A DNA stretch of 51,808 nt from Branchiostoma floridae. Lineage: Eukaryota > Chordata > Leptocardii > Amphioxiformes > Branchiostomatidae. The translations under genes were made by a program, and so were the position numbers. The stretch is from assembly GCF_000003815.2 (NCBI RefSeq), contig NC_049986.1, forward strand, positions 2,453,512-2,505,319, given 5' to 3'. Shown piece after piece: positions 42,668 through 51,232 of the stretch. A model generated the notes under the pieces. That model was not told where the DNA came from and made no database searches. It was given only the letters and a program-made list of their open reading frames with translations. How positions within the stretch are numbered: position 1 is the stretch's first letter; each line of letters starts with the position of its first letter.

Positions 42668-42986
42668 GTTAAGGTGAGCTCACCATGCGTATGTATATAT
42701 TCAGGTCCGTATGAGGTCCGTATGGAAGTCTTATCCTCTACCAGACTCCACAGGTCGCTGGAAGAATAGTAAAAATTGAACAAATATAAACAGATAACAT
42801 GCCAAAAGAGTTAGCTGGCCAAGGAGTATGGTTTTCAACCCACCTAACTCCACTGGCATGTTATCTTTCTATATTTGTCCAATTTCTATTATTTTTCGAG
42901 TGACCTGTCGAGCCTGGTAGAGGTTAAAACTTCCATACATACCTCATACAGGCTTGAATATATACGCACGTGTGAAACCCCTTAAC
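42668..42986. repeat. Foldback repeat of about 320 bp
   Basis: The outer arms gttaagg...tgcgtatgtatatattcagg and ctt-gaatatatacgcacgtg...ccttaac pair. Inside, gataacatgcca pairs with tggcatgttatc. Consistent with a palindromic MITE. Confidence 0.7.
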
Positions 42987-43111
42987 AAAAGCTTTATTCA
43001 CATTTAAGAACTTAGAATGCAGAAACCCTGGAGGAACGCACCAACGAGTCTAGACTTTCAGTTTTGTTGTGAAGGTGGGGATATTGGTCTGGCTCTTGTT
43101 TTGCATGATTA

Positions 43112-43396
43112 GGCCACACCAAAGATATTTGTTGCTTCTTGGATTTTTTTCAGAAAAAAAATCGACCGATAGGGAAAAATATTTTTCAAAAGGTCTGGGG
43201 TGAAGATATATGGCTTAAATAACAGCCTGGGGTGTTTAATGGCACGTTTTATACAATGAATCCCTTCCTTTGATTTGTTACTGATATTCTGAATATAAGG
43301 CATTGTTTTAGAGTGAAATGATGTGTATGTGGCTCTGAGTGGTAATATTTACAGGTTTGTGATAGCAAAACCTGTATTATTTTTCCCAGGACGTAC
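43112..43396. mobile_element. Harbinger-like MITE, copy 4, truncated at the right
   Basis: It begins after TTA with ggccacaccaaagatatttg and follows 6035-6300 closely (gcacgttttatacaatgaat), but stops at about 43396 without its right inverted repeat. Confidence 0.65.
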
Positions 43397-43399
43397 GTT

Positions 43400-43660
43400 A
43401 TGTGTGACATAACAGTGTGTGTGTGTGGGGGGGGTATAACTCAGAGGTCTTGAGTTCATCCGTTAATATGTCACCGATCCCGTGTCCTTGGGAAAGCCAC
43501 TTTACACTACTAATCTGACTTTACTAAAATTAAATGTAAAAATGGGCACCTATCTTCGGTTATAGCCGTCCCTCGTATATGGCGTCAAAGTCCCGCGTTT
43601 TAAGAGAGCCACACTTCGAGTGTGTGAGTGTGAGAGGATCAAAACCTACAGTCCAGGCCG
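43400..43660 (+). mobile_element. SINE-like sequence
   Basis: Tgtgtgtgtggggggg, then cagaggtcttgagttcatcc (B-box-like), a cttgggaaagccactttaca body and a tcccgcgtttt segment. It resembles the SINE bodies elsewhere in the window, but the head is poor. Confidence 0.4.
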
Positions 43661-44024
43661 CACCTGGGGCAATAACTATAGTACTGAGGTCACCTGAGTT
43701 AGCTCTGCATGGCAGCCGATCCAGACCCTTGTGATTGTAACCTCCTCGCAGTTCAGCTCATGGCTGCCAAGAGATAGAAGTCGACATGTGCTGACAACCA
43801 TTTGAATGTAAAACATATTTTCAAACCATAAAAATATTGCAAAAGTGTGTAGAATCTGGAGACCGTGCGTTATAATTAACTAGAGGATTGTCAATACGAA
43901 TGCTATGAAATCAAAGACAGCGTTGGGACTTATCATACAGACCTATCATGTGACATATGTATACATGTGTCTGTCAAAGTTTGCTTTCTGCAGCGCAAGA
44001 GTCGGTAAGAACTATGCCAACACC

Positions 44025-44090
44025 CTCAGGACACCGCCCACTACGTCTAGACCGGGGCTTATTACAGTTAACAGCTGAAAACAGTATGAC
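44025..44090 (+). promoter_or_regulatory. Upstream block shared by CUB copies B and C
   Basis: The block around acgtctagaccggggctta, followed by a shared gctgaaaacag-like segment, recurs at about 50865-50915 upstream of copy C. It lies about 1.2 kb before copy B and about 0.2 kb before copy C. It shows that the tandem duplication included 5' flank. A regulatory role is only inferred. Confidence 0.35.
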
Positions 44091-44091
44091 T

Positions 44092-44146
44092 GTGTTTGTT
44101 TGTTTGTTTTTTGTCTGTTTGTTTGTTTGTTTGTTTGTTTGTTTAA
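44092..44146 (+). repeat. (TTTG)n microsatellite
   Basis: Tandem tgttt units about 1.1 kb upstream of CUB copy B. The long frames across it are artefacts of the repeat. Confidence 0.9.
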
Positions 44147-44478
44147 TATCCAGAATTATGACTGCAATCTGCTTGACAAGATAGAATACATCTAAGGGCA
44201 AACAGAACTGGAAATTCTACGGTATCCCATACATACATTGTTGTCTCGACTACTCCAGTTTTCTGCAAACCTTCTGTTCTGTACTTTAAGCAGTTAAAAG
44301 TCACTCCCTAGTTTCAACACTTTTAGTCAAAACTTCGTTTTTCGGCTTTCCTGTGTACAATCATCACAGCTTTATATCTCATAAACGATTTTCACAAGGG
44401 CTGACGTTTAGTAGTAATACTAAAGTAGAACTTTCGTTGCAATTCTGTAAACAAAAGTTTAAACTGTACTATGATATT

Positions 44479-44694
44479 CAACACAAAAATTGGACTCACC
44501 CAAATTTTCGACTGAACAGCACCAGTCTTTGACTTCCCTGGACAGAGACGGTGGGCGCCATAGACTTCCTGCAACTTATGATCCACTGCTCACTGATTCA
44601 CGTGTTCTGCATAACGTGACGTCACGGCAGCTGTGGATTGACAGAGACTAGTGTTGTTCAGTCGAAAATTTGGGTGGGTCCAATTTTTGTGTTG
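44479..44694. mobile_element. Inverted-repeat MITE with CAACACAAAAATTGGAC ends
   Basis: Left caacacaaaaattggac, then cacccaaattttcgactg; right cagtcgaaaatttgggtg, then gtccaatttttgtgttg. About 40-bp arms, 216 bp in total, upstream of CUB copy B. Confidence 0.75.
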
Positions 44695-44799
44695 CATATA
44701 ACAGTTAAACTACTTCAAAAATTACTTCTACCAACACTGAACTTTCAAGTTAAAAGTTGATTCTGTCTGAAATAGTGTGTCAATCTTCGCTTGAGTCGA

Positions 44800-44945
44800 A
44801 GACAACCCACACGCAAGAACAATTTTAAACCTTTTATTTCGTCCAGAAACGGTTTATTTCGTCATGAAAATGACCGTTTCTTGACGAAGACAACCCACAC
44901 ACAAAAACAAATCTTATTCCGTCAAGAAACCGTGATTTTCTGGCA
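44800..44945. repeat. Small direct/inverted repeat cluster upstream of CUB copy B
   Basis: Gaagacaacccacac(a/g)caa occurs at about 44801 and 44877. Inverse pairs around cgtcaagaaac/gtttcttgacg lie between and after them. Origin unknown. Confidence 0.5.
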
Positions 44946-45222
44946 CGACATCACGTTGTAGTCGTGACACATCATACGTAACGACCTTTATAAGTCTGAG
45001 TCCCTCTTCCCTCTGGCGCTTCGTAACATTTCAGTGATGTGCTTTTCTACTTGTGTTGGTCTTTCCGAAACATGTGTAGAATACTTCAGCGATCAAACGT
45101 ATTTTTGTTTCACAAACAGACGCGTTTCCTGTCAACAGAGTTTTGACTTATGCATGAGAGCAAACGTGGTTAAAAGAGACAACCCCGTACAAATCTGACT
45201 CTGTGTAGAGCCGTTTGTTGGA

Positions 45223-45396
45223 ATGAGCGGTAAAATGCCGTCCAACAAATTTTACTGCGGCGCCATTCTGTTCTTCGCAGGCCTTCTACTGTCTGCTCTG
45301 GCAGCGATCGTGATTTTCATGATGGGCCCACCTGAAAGTAACAAGAATATAACGGCAACCGAGGAGATGGCGGTGGTCAAAATCGAAGTCAAGCAG
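45223..45396 (+). CDS. CUB protein B exon 1: membrane anchor
   Basis: This encodes [20 protein letters not shown] followed by [17 protein letters not shown], a single hydrophobic span very near the N-terminus, then a sequon (KNIT) and an acidic/basic tail. The donor is gtaaag at 45397. The exon and its 5' flank are closely similar to those at 51077, where the first ATG is not conserved, so the ATG at 45235 is a good alternative start. Confidence 0.75.
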
Positions 45397-48253
45397 GTAA
45401 AGAATGCTATTGGATAGATCCAAAACTTTTGCAGTTTGATTCAGGATGGATGAAAATGTTCATGTTGGTTTAAACTGAGAGAAACTGTTACAGAAACAAA
45501 AGTACTGTGACCAAAGTAAACCTTATCCATGGGGTTACCTTGTACCTTGGTCCCTTCGGGGTAAGGTCACATTTCTAAACCGGGGCCCGGCCGGGATGTT
45601 TTAAGAAACGAAAAATCAAATTGTATACCTAGAAAAATACACAAATTATGCCCTTGAATCTTATTTTGATATTTAAAGTATAATACTATGGCAATGAGTG
45701 AAGTGAAGACACTTTTATCACAATTATGTCCATGAAAATAGAGCGCGTCAGTTATCAAAAATGTCGAAGAAGTTGTCTCAAGGGCTTAGAGTCTATCTTT
45801 TCTCACTGTTGCAACGTATGATCAGGATTTACCTGCTAGTTGATAGCATTACCATTGATTGAAGATATGTTTATTGCAAGTTCATGTCCGAGGTCTAATT
45901 GCAGGTACAAACAACACGTATGATAAGGAAAGTACAAAGTTGCTAATTAACTACATTCTATGACTATGTTGTGCTACTTAAGTGTACATTATACAAGTTT
46001 TGTTGGGTTTGGATTCTTCTTGGTTACAGTAATAGCAGGTATAAACAACACATATGATAAGGAAAGTACAAAGGTGCTAATAACTACATTCTATGGCTTT
46101 GTTGTACTACTTAAATCTACATTGAAAACCTAACCAACAAGCTTCTTGAGCGTAGATAGATTCACAAGTTCTACTTAGCTCAGTTTTTGTCGTTGAGCTG
46201 TCGTTGTCTTCTCATTCTAGGGTGCTTCTGTGGCGACGACTCCTGACCAAGGCAAACCCCTTCCGTCCTCGTCTCCCACCCCGTTTAAAATGAACTCATC
46301 TTTCCCGAGGCTTCTGTCTCCCTCCCCGACCATCCCTGTCCTACCTACGGTAGGCACAGCTCCTGTTGCCCGTATCCATCCCTCCTTGCCACCGCCACCC
46401 ACCCTCGCTAATCGCTCACAACCAATGACCTCTCAGCATCAAACTATGACCACCCCTTTCCATGGAGTTAAGACCACCCAGATTCGGAAGATGAACACTA
46501 GTACGTCCCAAATAAACAACTCGTGGCTTTTCGGTCAGGTAGGGACCCCGTTACTGGCACCGCTAACGACCGAGAGACTCCACAACACTTTTCCAGAAGA
46601 GACCACCTCTTTTCCCGCGACCGTAATAACCACCCGCACATCCCCAATAACCACTCGCACACCCCCAATAACCACCGCCATATCCACAATAACCACCCGT
46701 TCATCCCCAATAACCACCGACTCATCCCCAATAACCACCCGCACATCCCCAATAACCACTCGCACACCCCCAATAACCACCGCCATATCCACAATGACCA
46801 CCCGTTCATCCCAAATAACCAACGGCTCATCCCCAATAACCACCGGCTCATACTCAATAACCACCCGCTCATCCCCAATAACCACCCGCTCATCCCCAAT
46901 AACCACCCGCTCATTCCCAATAACCACCCGCCCATCCCCACTAACCACCCGATCATTCCCAATAACCACCCTCCCATTCCCAATAACCACCCGCTCATCC
47001 CCAATAACCGTCTCCCCAACCGTCCAACCTGCCGTTTCCTGCCCTGAGAACGACACAGAAACGGTGTATGCCGGCCACGGGGAGATCTCGTCCCCAAGAT
47101 TCTCGTCCAACTACCCTCCCAACATGTGTCATACATGGAAATTCTGGACCGGTCCTTGGCAGTAAGTACTAGTAGATCTATCTGGAAATATCTGAACCGT
47201 CTGTGGCGTCGGGCGTGGCGTAACTGGTAGAGCGTTCGGCTCGGAACCTAGAGGTCCTGAGTTCGATCCCCACCGTGCCCCGCCCCGACGTTGTGCCCTT
47301 CAAATTACAAAACTTGAGTGCAGTGCCACATTGTCCCAGTCGGTACAAAAAGCAAAATAGAAAAAAAAAATATGTGAAAGTAAAAAGAAATTCTTCACAA
47401 ACAGAATAGTTTGTCAGAATAGTGCGGTGGATGTGTATCTGATTTTGAAATGCAATATTCAAGTGGTCTTTCCCAAGTTGTCATCTTGTACTATTGAGTA
47501 TTGACTACTTTATTGTGTCTGTTTGTTTGTCTGTCTGTTAAGTTGCCCGTCTGTCTGTATGACTGTCTGTCTGTATGACTGCCTGTCTGCCCGTGTCGCC
47601 GTCTGTCTGTCTGTCTACCTGTTTCTCTATCTGTCTGTGCCACTGTCTGTCTGTATGACTGTTTCTCTGTCTGTTTGTGCCACTGTCTGTCTGTCTGCCT
47701 GTTTCTCTGTCTGTCTGCCTGTTTCTCTGTCTGTCTGTGCCACTGTCTGTCTGCCTGTTTCTCTGCCTATTTCTCTGTCTGTCTGTGTCTGTCGGTGCCA
47801 CTGTCTGTCTGCCTGTTTCTCTGTCTGTCTGTGTCTGTCTGACTGTTTCCCTGTCTGTTGACTGTTATAGTCCAAACTTTCCCCAAACTTTTACACCACC
47901 CGAATCCGTTCTCTACATGTACAATCGTCAATGCCATCCCTTCCAAACACTTCTTTGGGTTGTTAATCTTATGGCATACACAAACTTTCATCTTTTCCTT
48001 CTACAGAAACGTCTCCATTAAGTTTCTATACTTCCATGTTGAGAGTTATTACGACTGCCCATACGACAGTGTGACGGTTATCATCGATGGCGCTCTACCG
48101 GGTCAGAAGTACTGCGGCGGCGGCGACAACGACATTCCTGCCGGCCTGACCAATGTCACCGGTAGAAAAGTTGAGATAACCATGGTTTCGGATGACAGCC
48201 ACCAAGAGATGGGGTTCAAACTAGAGTATGGAAACATCCCAAGGTTCGGATAA
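45223..48253 (+). CDS. CUB-domain membrane protein with mucin-like stalk, copy B (three exons)
   Basis: Exons are 45223-45396, 46221-47161 and 48007-48253 (phases 0 and 2), about 453 aa from the first ATG. A second in-frame ATG at 45235 (MPSNK) is the one conserved in copy C and may be the true start. Residues 11-34 are strongly hydrophobic, giving a signal anchor (or possibly a signal peptide). Next come a Pro/Ser/Thr stalk with a tandem array of TTRSSPI-like heptads (about 194-321) and a CUB domain (about 332-449) with Cys 332, 361, about 389 and about 408, DCPYDSV, and [12 protein letters not shown]. Sequons NIT, NDT, NVS and NVT suggest glycosylation, and the stalk should be heavily O-glycosylated. 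It shares the phase-2 CUB intron with copy A. No function is recognised. Confidence 0.8.
45565..45760. repeat. Fragment of the CCCGGCCGGG-ended family in CUB B intron 1
   Basis: Starts ggtcacatttctaaaccggg, then gcccggccgggatg and ttttaagaaacgaaaaat, matching the right part of 34190-34394 in reverse. The other end is not clear. Confidence 0.5.
45890..46130 (+). repeat. Direct repeat of about 120 bp in CUB B intron 1
   Basis: The block gataaggaaagtacaaag, then tgctaat...aactacattctatg and gttgt(g/a)ctactta occurs twice (about 45915-45985 and 46050-46120), an intronic tandem duplication. Confidence 0.7.
46221..47161 (+). CDS. CUB protein B exon 2: mucin-like stalk and first half of CUB
   Basis: Acceptor cattctag ends at 46220. 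The exon runs in phase 0 to donor gtaagt at 47162, leaving phase 2. The stalk begins [20 protein letters not shown], then comes the 21-bp coding minisatellite (46623-47010). The CUB start reads [20 protein letters not shown] and [12 protein letters not shown]. Because the repeat unit is a multiple of three and lacks stops, three other frames are also open here. Only this frame continues into a CUB domain. Confidence 0.8.
46623..47010 (+). repeat. Coding 21-bp minisatellite (TTRSSPI heptads)
   Basis: About 18 units of ccaataaccacccgctcatc-type sequence, each one heptad of the CUB B stalk. A 105-bp block (five units) is itself duplicated (start of gcacatcccc at 46636 and 46741). The unit length keeps the frame, so copy number can vary without a frameshift. 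Confidence 0.93.
47208..47350 (+). mobile_element. tRNA-derived SINE, sense copy
   Basis: Head gcgtggcgtaactggtagag, then cgttcggctc, and B box gagttcgatcc; body gacgttgtgcccttcaaatt and a gcactgcactcaag-related segment in reverse. Same family as the antisense copies at 32950 and 49440. It lies in the intron that splits the CUB domain of copy B. Confidence 0.75.
47517..47865 (+). repeat. CTGT-rich microsatellite tract
   Basis: Long run of ctgt/ctgtctgcctgtttct units with higher-order copies of cactgtctgtctg. It is intronic in CUB B. All six frames stay open over much of it, which produces meaningless Cys/Leu/Ser- or Arg/Gln-rich frames. Confidence 0.95.
48007..48253 (+). CDS. CUB protein B exon 3: second half of CUB domain, stop
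   Basis: Acceptor ctacag ends at 48006. The first base completes a Gln codon from exon 2. The frame reads [20 protein letters not shown], then [18 protein letters not shown] and [20 protein letters not shown], ending PRFG and TAA. It aligns block for block with exon 5 of copy A, including the position and phase of the intron. Confidence 0.82.
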
Positions 48254-49060
48254 TGACTAAGCAAAGCATTCATTTGCTACATTTCTTTGAAAGTAAAACT
48301 AACACTGATCATCAGCAACCACATCGGTATGTAGTGGTCAGGTTTTGTTCAACTATCTTTTGAACGTGTGTTCCATCGTCTTTATCGAAAACGACAAATT
48401 CAGTTGTGATACTAGTACGCCAGGCGTTGTTAGATGTTAGGTTTTATCATCACTAAAACTTATATTTCGTTTGCTAAAGTCCACTTAAATATTTCTAACT
48501 ATCTATATTATCACGTAAAGTATTGTTTTTAGGAGCAAGAGAAAATGTGGTGCCATTACAAGCAATGTACAACCCTTTATACCCTTGTTGTTTCCTAGGT
48601 GGAAACAAGAAAGCTTGTGTGGTTATCACATAAGTCTACACGCATACTTGAATAACTTTGATGTTAGGAAAAGTACCACAAGTAGTCACAGGTAGTCATT
48701 TGTAAACTAAGTAAGTGTAGCTTCGGTAAGGTTTAAGATTCATTTCAGTAATGAATTGTACGATTTGAAATTCCAAGGAAATATGCTATTATATTGTACT
48801 TAAGCATGGAAGTTCGTTTGTGTTGGTAGATGCCATTATGGAAGACGACCGAACTCGATTCGAATGTACTGTAACAGTTATACTTTTAAACCCAGACACA
48901 ATAACGAATTGTGATTTGAAAATATGTGGCTCCTTGTTTCTGTCTTCGGTTGTGCATGTTGATAATATTGCCACACGGGGCGTGGGGTGTGGCTCTCCCC
49001 AAACACGGGACCTCCAGTTAACGTCCTATCCGAGGGACGGCCCTAGCCGAAACTAGGTAC
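48254..49060. other. 3' flank of CUB gene B, nothing recognised
   Basis: Probably includes its 3' untranslated region. Frames at 48789-49056 show no domain. Confidence 0.4.
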
Positions 49061-49210
49061 TCATTTTTTCACCTGAGTGAAGTGAGGAAAGTCGTGTAAA
49101 GTACCTTTCCCAAGGGCACAAGATCGGTGACACGGCAGCCGGATTCGAACCCTCGAGGCAAACACGCTGCCGCTGTGCCATATGGTCTTACGCGTGTGCA
49201 CATACATTTG
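49060..49210 (-). mobile_element. Antisense SINE copy
   Basis: Reverse strand head: cagcggcagcgtgtttgcct, then B box gagggttcgaatccgg. Body in forward view: gtgaagtgaggaaagtcgtg and ttcccaagggcaca. Confidence 0.65.
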
Positions 49211-49239
49211 TGTACGTCAGCGTTGTTGTTGTTTCTAAT

Positions 49240-49925
49240 TGCTTTGGAAAGACAAGGACAATGTGGCACTGCACTCAAGTCTGTAACTTATATCATCAGT
49301 GCCACATACACAGCACAGACAGAAGTCTTTTCTTTTACCTCCCCGACCGAAGACAGGTACCCATTTCTACACCTGGGTGAAGTGAGGAAGGTGTAATGTA
49401 CCTATCCCAAGGGCACAACGTCGGGGGTACGGCGGGTATCGAACTCGGGTGCTCTAGATTCCGAGTAGCCTGGTTACCAAACCCCAGCCCGATCTCAAGT
49501 ATCTATCGTGCAAGGGTCTGGCCGGATGGGATAGGCAGCCTTCGCAATTTTGCCCCTTGTAGTGGGCAAAAAACTCCACCAATAGAACAGCAGCAGGATC
49601 AGCAGGAGGTAATACACCCCTACCATGATTGGTTAAAGACCCCCAACTGTATTTTTTTAATCCATAACAGTGGCCACTAAGTACCTGATTCGCTACTGTG
49701 ATAGCCTGCTGACCAACTGTGGTGTGTTGTAGCTGGCTACCTGTGGTTTGAGTGGTCATAAATCCTAGGTTCTCCTCCCTATGATCAAGGGCCTTCGAGA
49801 ACATTTCTACAGCCATCCTGCCAGACCCCAACACAAAAGATATTTTTGAGGTTGGGGTATGGTATCCAGGCTAGATTCCGAGTCGACCGCTCTACCAGTT
49901 ACGCCACACGCAACGCCACGTTGTT
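49240..49925 (-). mobile_element. Antisense SINE, interrupted by a TAGCCTGG element
   Basis: Body 49255-49400 (cactgcactcaagtctgtaa, cacctgggtgaagtgaggaa), B box region cgggtatcgaactcgggtgc, then the insertion 49466-49873, then the head gattccgagtcgaccgctct followed by accagttacgccacac. Confidence 0.8.
49466..49873. mobile_element. TAGCCTGG-ended element, copy 4, 9-bp duplication, inside a SINE
   Basis: Ends tagcctggttaccaaacccc and ggggtatggtatccaggcta. Flanks gattccgag are identical (49457-49465 and 49874-49882). 408 bp. The minus-strand frame at 49454-49834 has no recognised domain. Confidence 0.85.
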
Positions 49926-50860
49926 TTTTTCAGTAGCAGGTCACTGTTGGGTTCCTTTTCTGCGTCACTATAATTTAGATATTGCATAATACGTAAAAGT
50001 ATGACTTAGAAGACGACAAAATACACAAAAAGTAAGAAAATTCGTTCTTTATCTCTGAGTACCCCGCAGTGAAGCAAGCGGTGAAGCAAGCGTGATGCAA
50101 GACCTGTATTGGCGATAATGTAAAATTAGGAAAGTTCAGGGTGTCATAATCTCATCCGTGAACATTCCAGGTTAGAAGAATTCACCCCACATAGCAGCCC
50201 GCTATCTCAAGTGTCCAAAAGTCTGATTTTTAAAAATTCCGACCAGCGGAAGTGCCCGCAGCCCTCAAGTTTGCCGCCATCTTGGCATCACATGACCGTC
50301 AAGTTATGGACTGACCACTTCAAATTAGAGGTCAGCACAGGCTAAAAAAATAAACCAAAACCTTGTTTTTTGCCTAATCTGAACGTCTGCACCATACACT
50401 GTCTCACCAATATGAAATGTTTCTTACATTTTCCTGCTAAAAGTCGAAAATAGGCTAAAATACTATGGACTCAAATTGGGCCTTCTGCGGCTGCGTCAAT
50501 TAGGGTCATTGCCCTTGACGTGCGTAGACGTTCCACGTTTGCTCTTGTTGCCTGGCCGGTCATGATGAATCATGCAACCATTTGTTGCAAAAAAAAAAAC
50601 ATCACATTTTGTTTAAGACTACTCTTCATACAATAACTAAAATTTGTAATGAGAAGGCGTCATGCGTATCATACGCATACGTATGAAGTCGAACTCGACG
50701 TCTAGCAGATAGGACAAGACTACATTTTATATGACAACGAATAATCATTCATATCTGCATAACTCTTTGGCCAAGCTTCAGAACTAAAGTTTTTCAACTC
50801 ATGCAAGCCGGTAAAAGTTACAGAAAGGAAAAAAATAACACTCTACGTGATCCACCCACC
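49926..50860. other. Intergenic stretch between CUB B and C, nothing firm
   Basis: No gene seen. Near 50230-50300 there is a gccgccatcttgg word, which is a common YY1-type or repeat motif and is not enough for a call. Confidence 0.4.
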
Positions 50861-50864
50861 ACGT

Positions 50865-51076
50865 CTAGACTTGTAGCTCCCGGGGCTTACACTGTCGAAA
50901 ACAGATGTGTTTTTCCCCCTTTTTTTTATTTCGGAGACGTTTATGAAATAACTGAAGGATCAGACTTATAACAGACGTATTTCCTGTACGTGAAAACTTT
51001 TTTTATTCATACATGAAATTCGTTACAGGTGTGCAAGCATAGAAACAAAGTTGAGTCCGTTTGTTGGGAAGAGGTA
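50865..51076 (+). promoter_or_regulatory. 5' flank of CUB copy C, duplicated from copy B
   Basis: Segments near 50865-50915 and 50945-51010 (acgtatttcctgt and flanks) match 44030-44090 and 45085-45160 in order. The last 20 bases before the start codon match 45200-45222. Copy B carries extra sequence between these blocks, including a TTTG tract and inverted-repeat DNA. No TATA box could be assigned. Confidence 0.35.
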
Positions 51077-51232
51077 ATGATGCCGTCCAACAAATGTTGC
51101 TGTGGCGCCATACTGTTCTTTGCAGGTCTCCTGTTGTCTACGCTTATTACGATTGTAGTTTTCATGGTGGCCCCGCCTGGAAACAACACCAACACAACGG
51201 GAACCGAGACGAGTGGCGACATCAATAAGAAG
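51077..51232 (+). CDS. CUB-family protein, copy C, exon 1 (gene continues beyond window)
   Basis: The ATG at 51077 (or 51080) opens 52 codons to donor gtaagc at 51233, phase 0. It encodes [20 protein letters not shown] followed by a further hydrophobic stretch and VAPPGNNTNTTGTE. It matches exon 1 of copy B in residues, length and phase, so a stalk-CUB exon is expected downstream of the window. The triple Cys before the membrane span is a possible palmitoylation site. Only the first exon is visible, so the gene could be intact or a fragment. Confidence 0.65.

Noticed and set aside
46498-47136. Long open frames in three other frames over the CUB B stalk
   Set aside because: The 21-bp repeat lacks stops in several frames. 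Only the +1 frame from 46221 joins to a CUB domain in phase.
47208-47280. Possible tRNA gene
   Set aside because: Boxes A and B are present, but the acceptor stem does not pair and the sequence continues into a SINE body repeated elsewhere in the window.
47523-48021. Cys/Leu/Ser-rich and Arg/Gln-rich frames
   Set aside because: They arise from the CTGT microsatellite tract in an intron.
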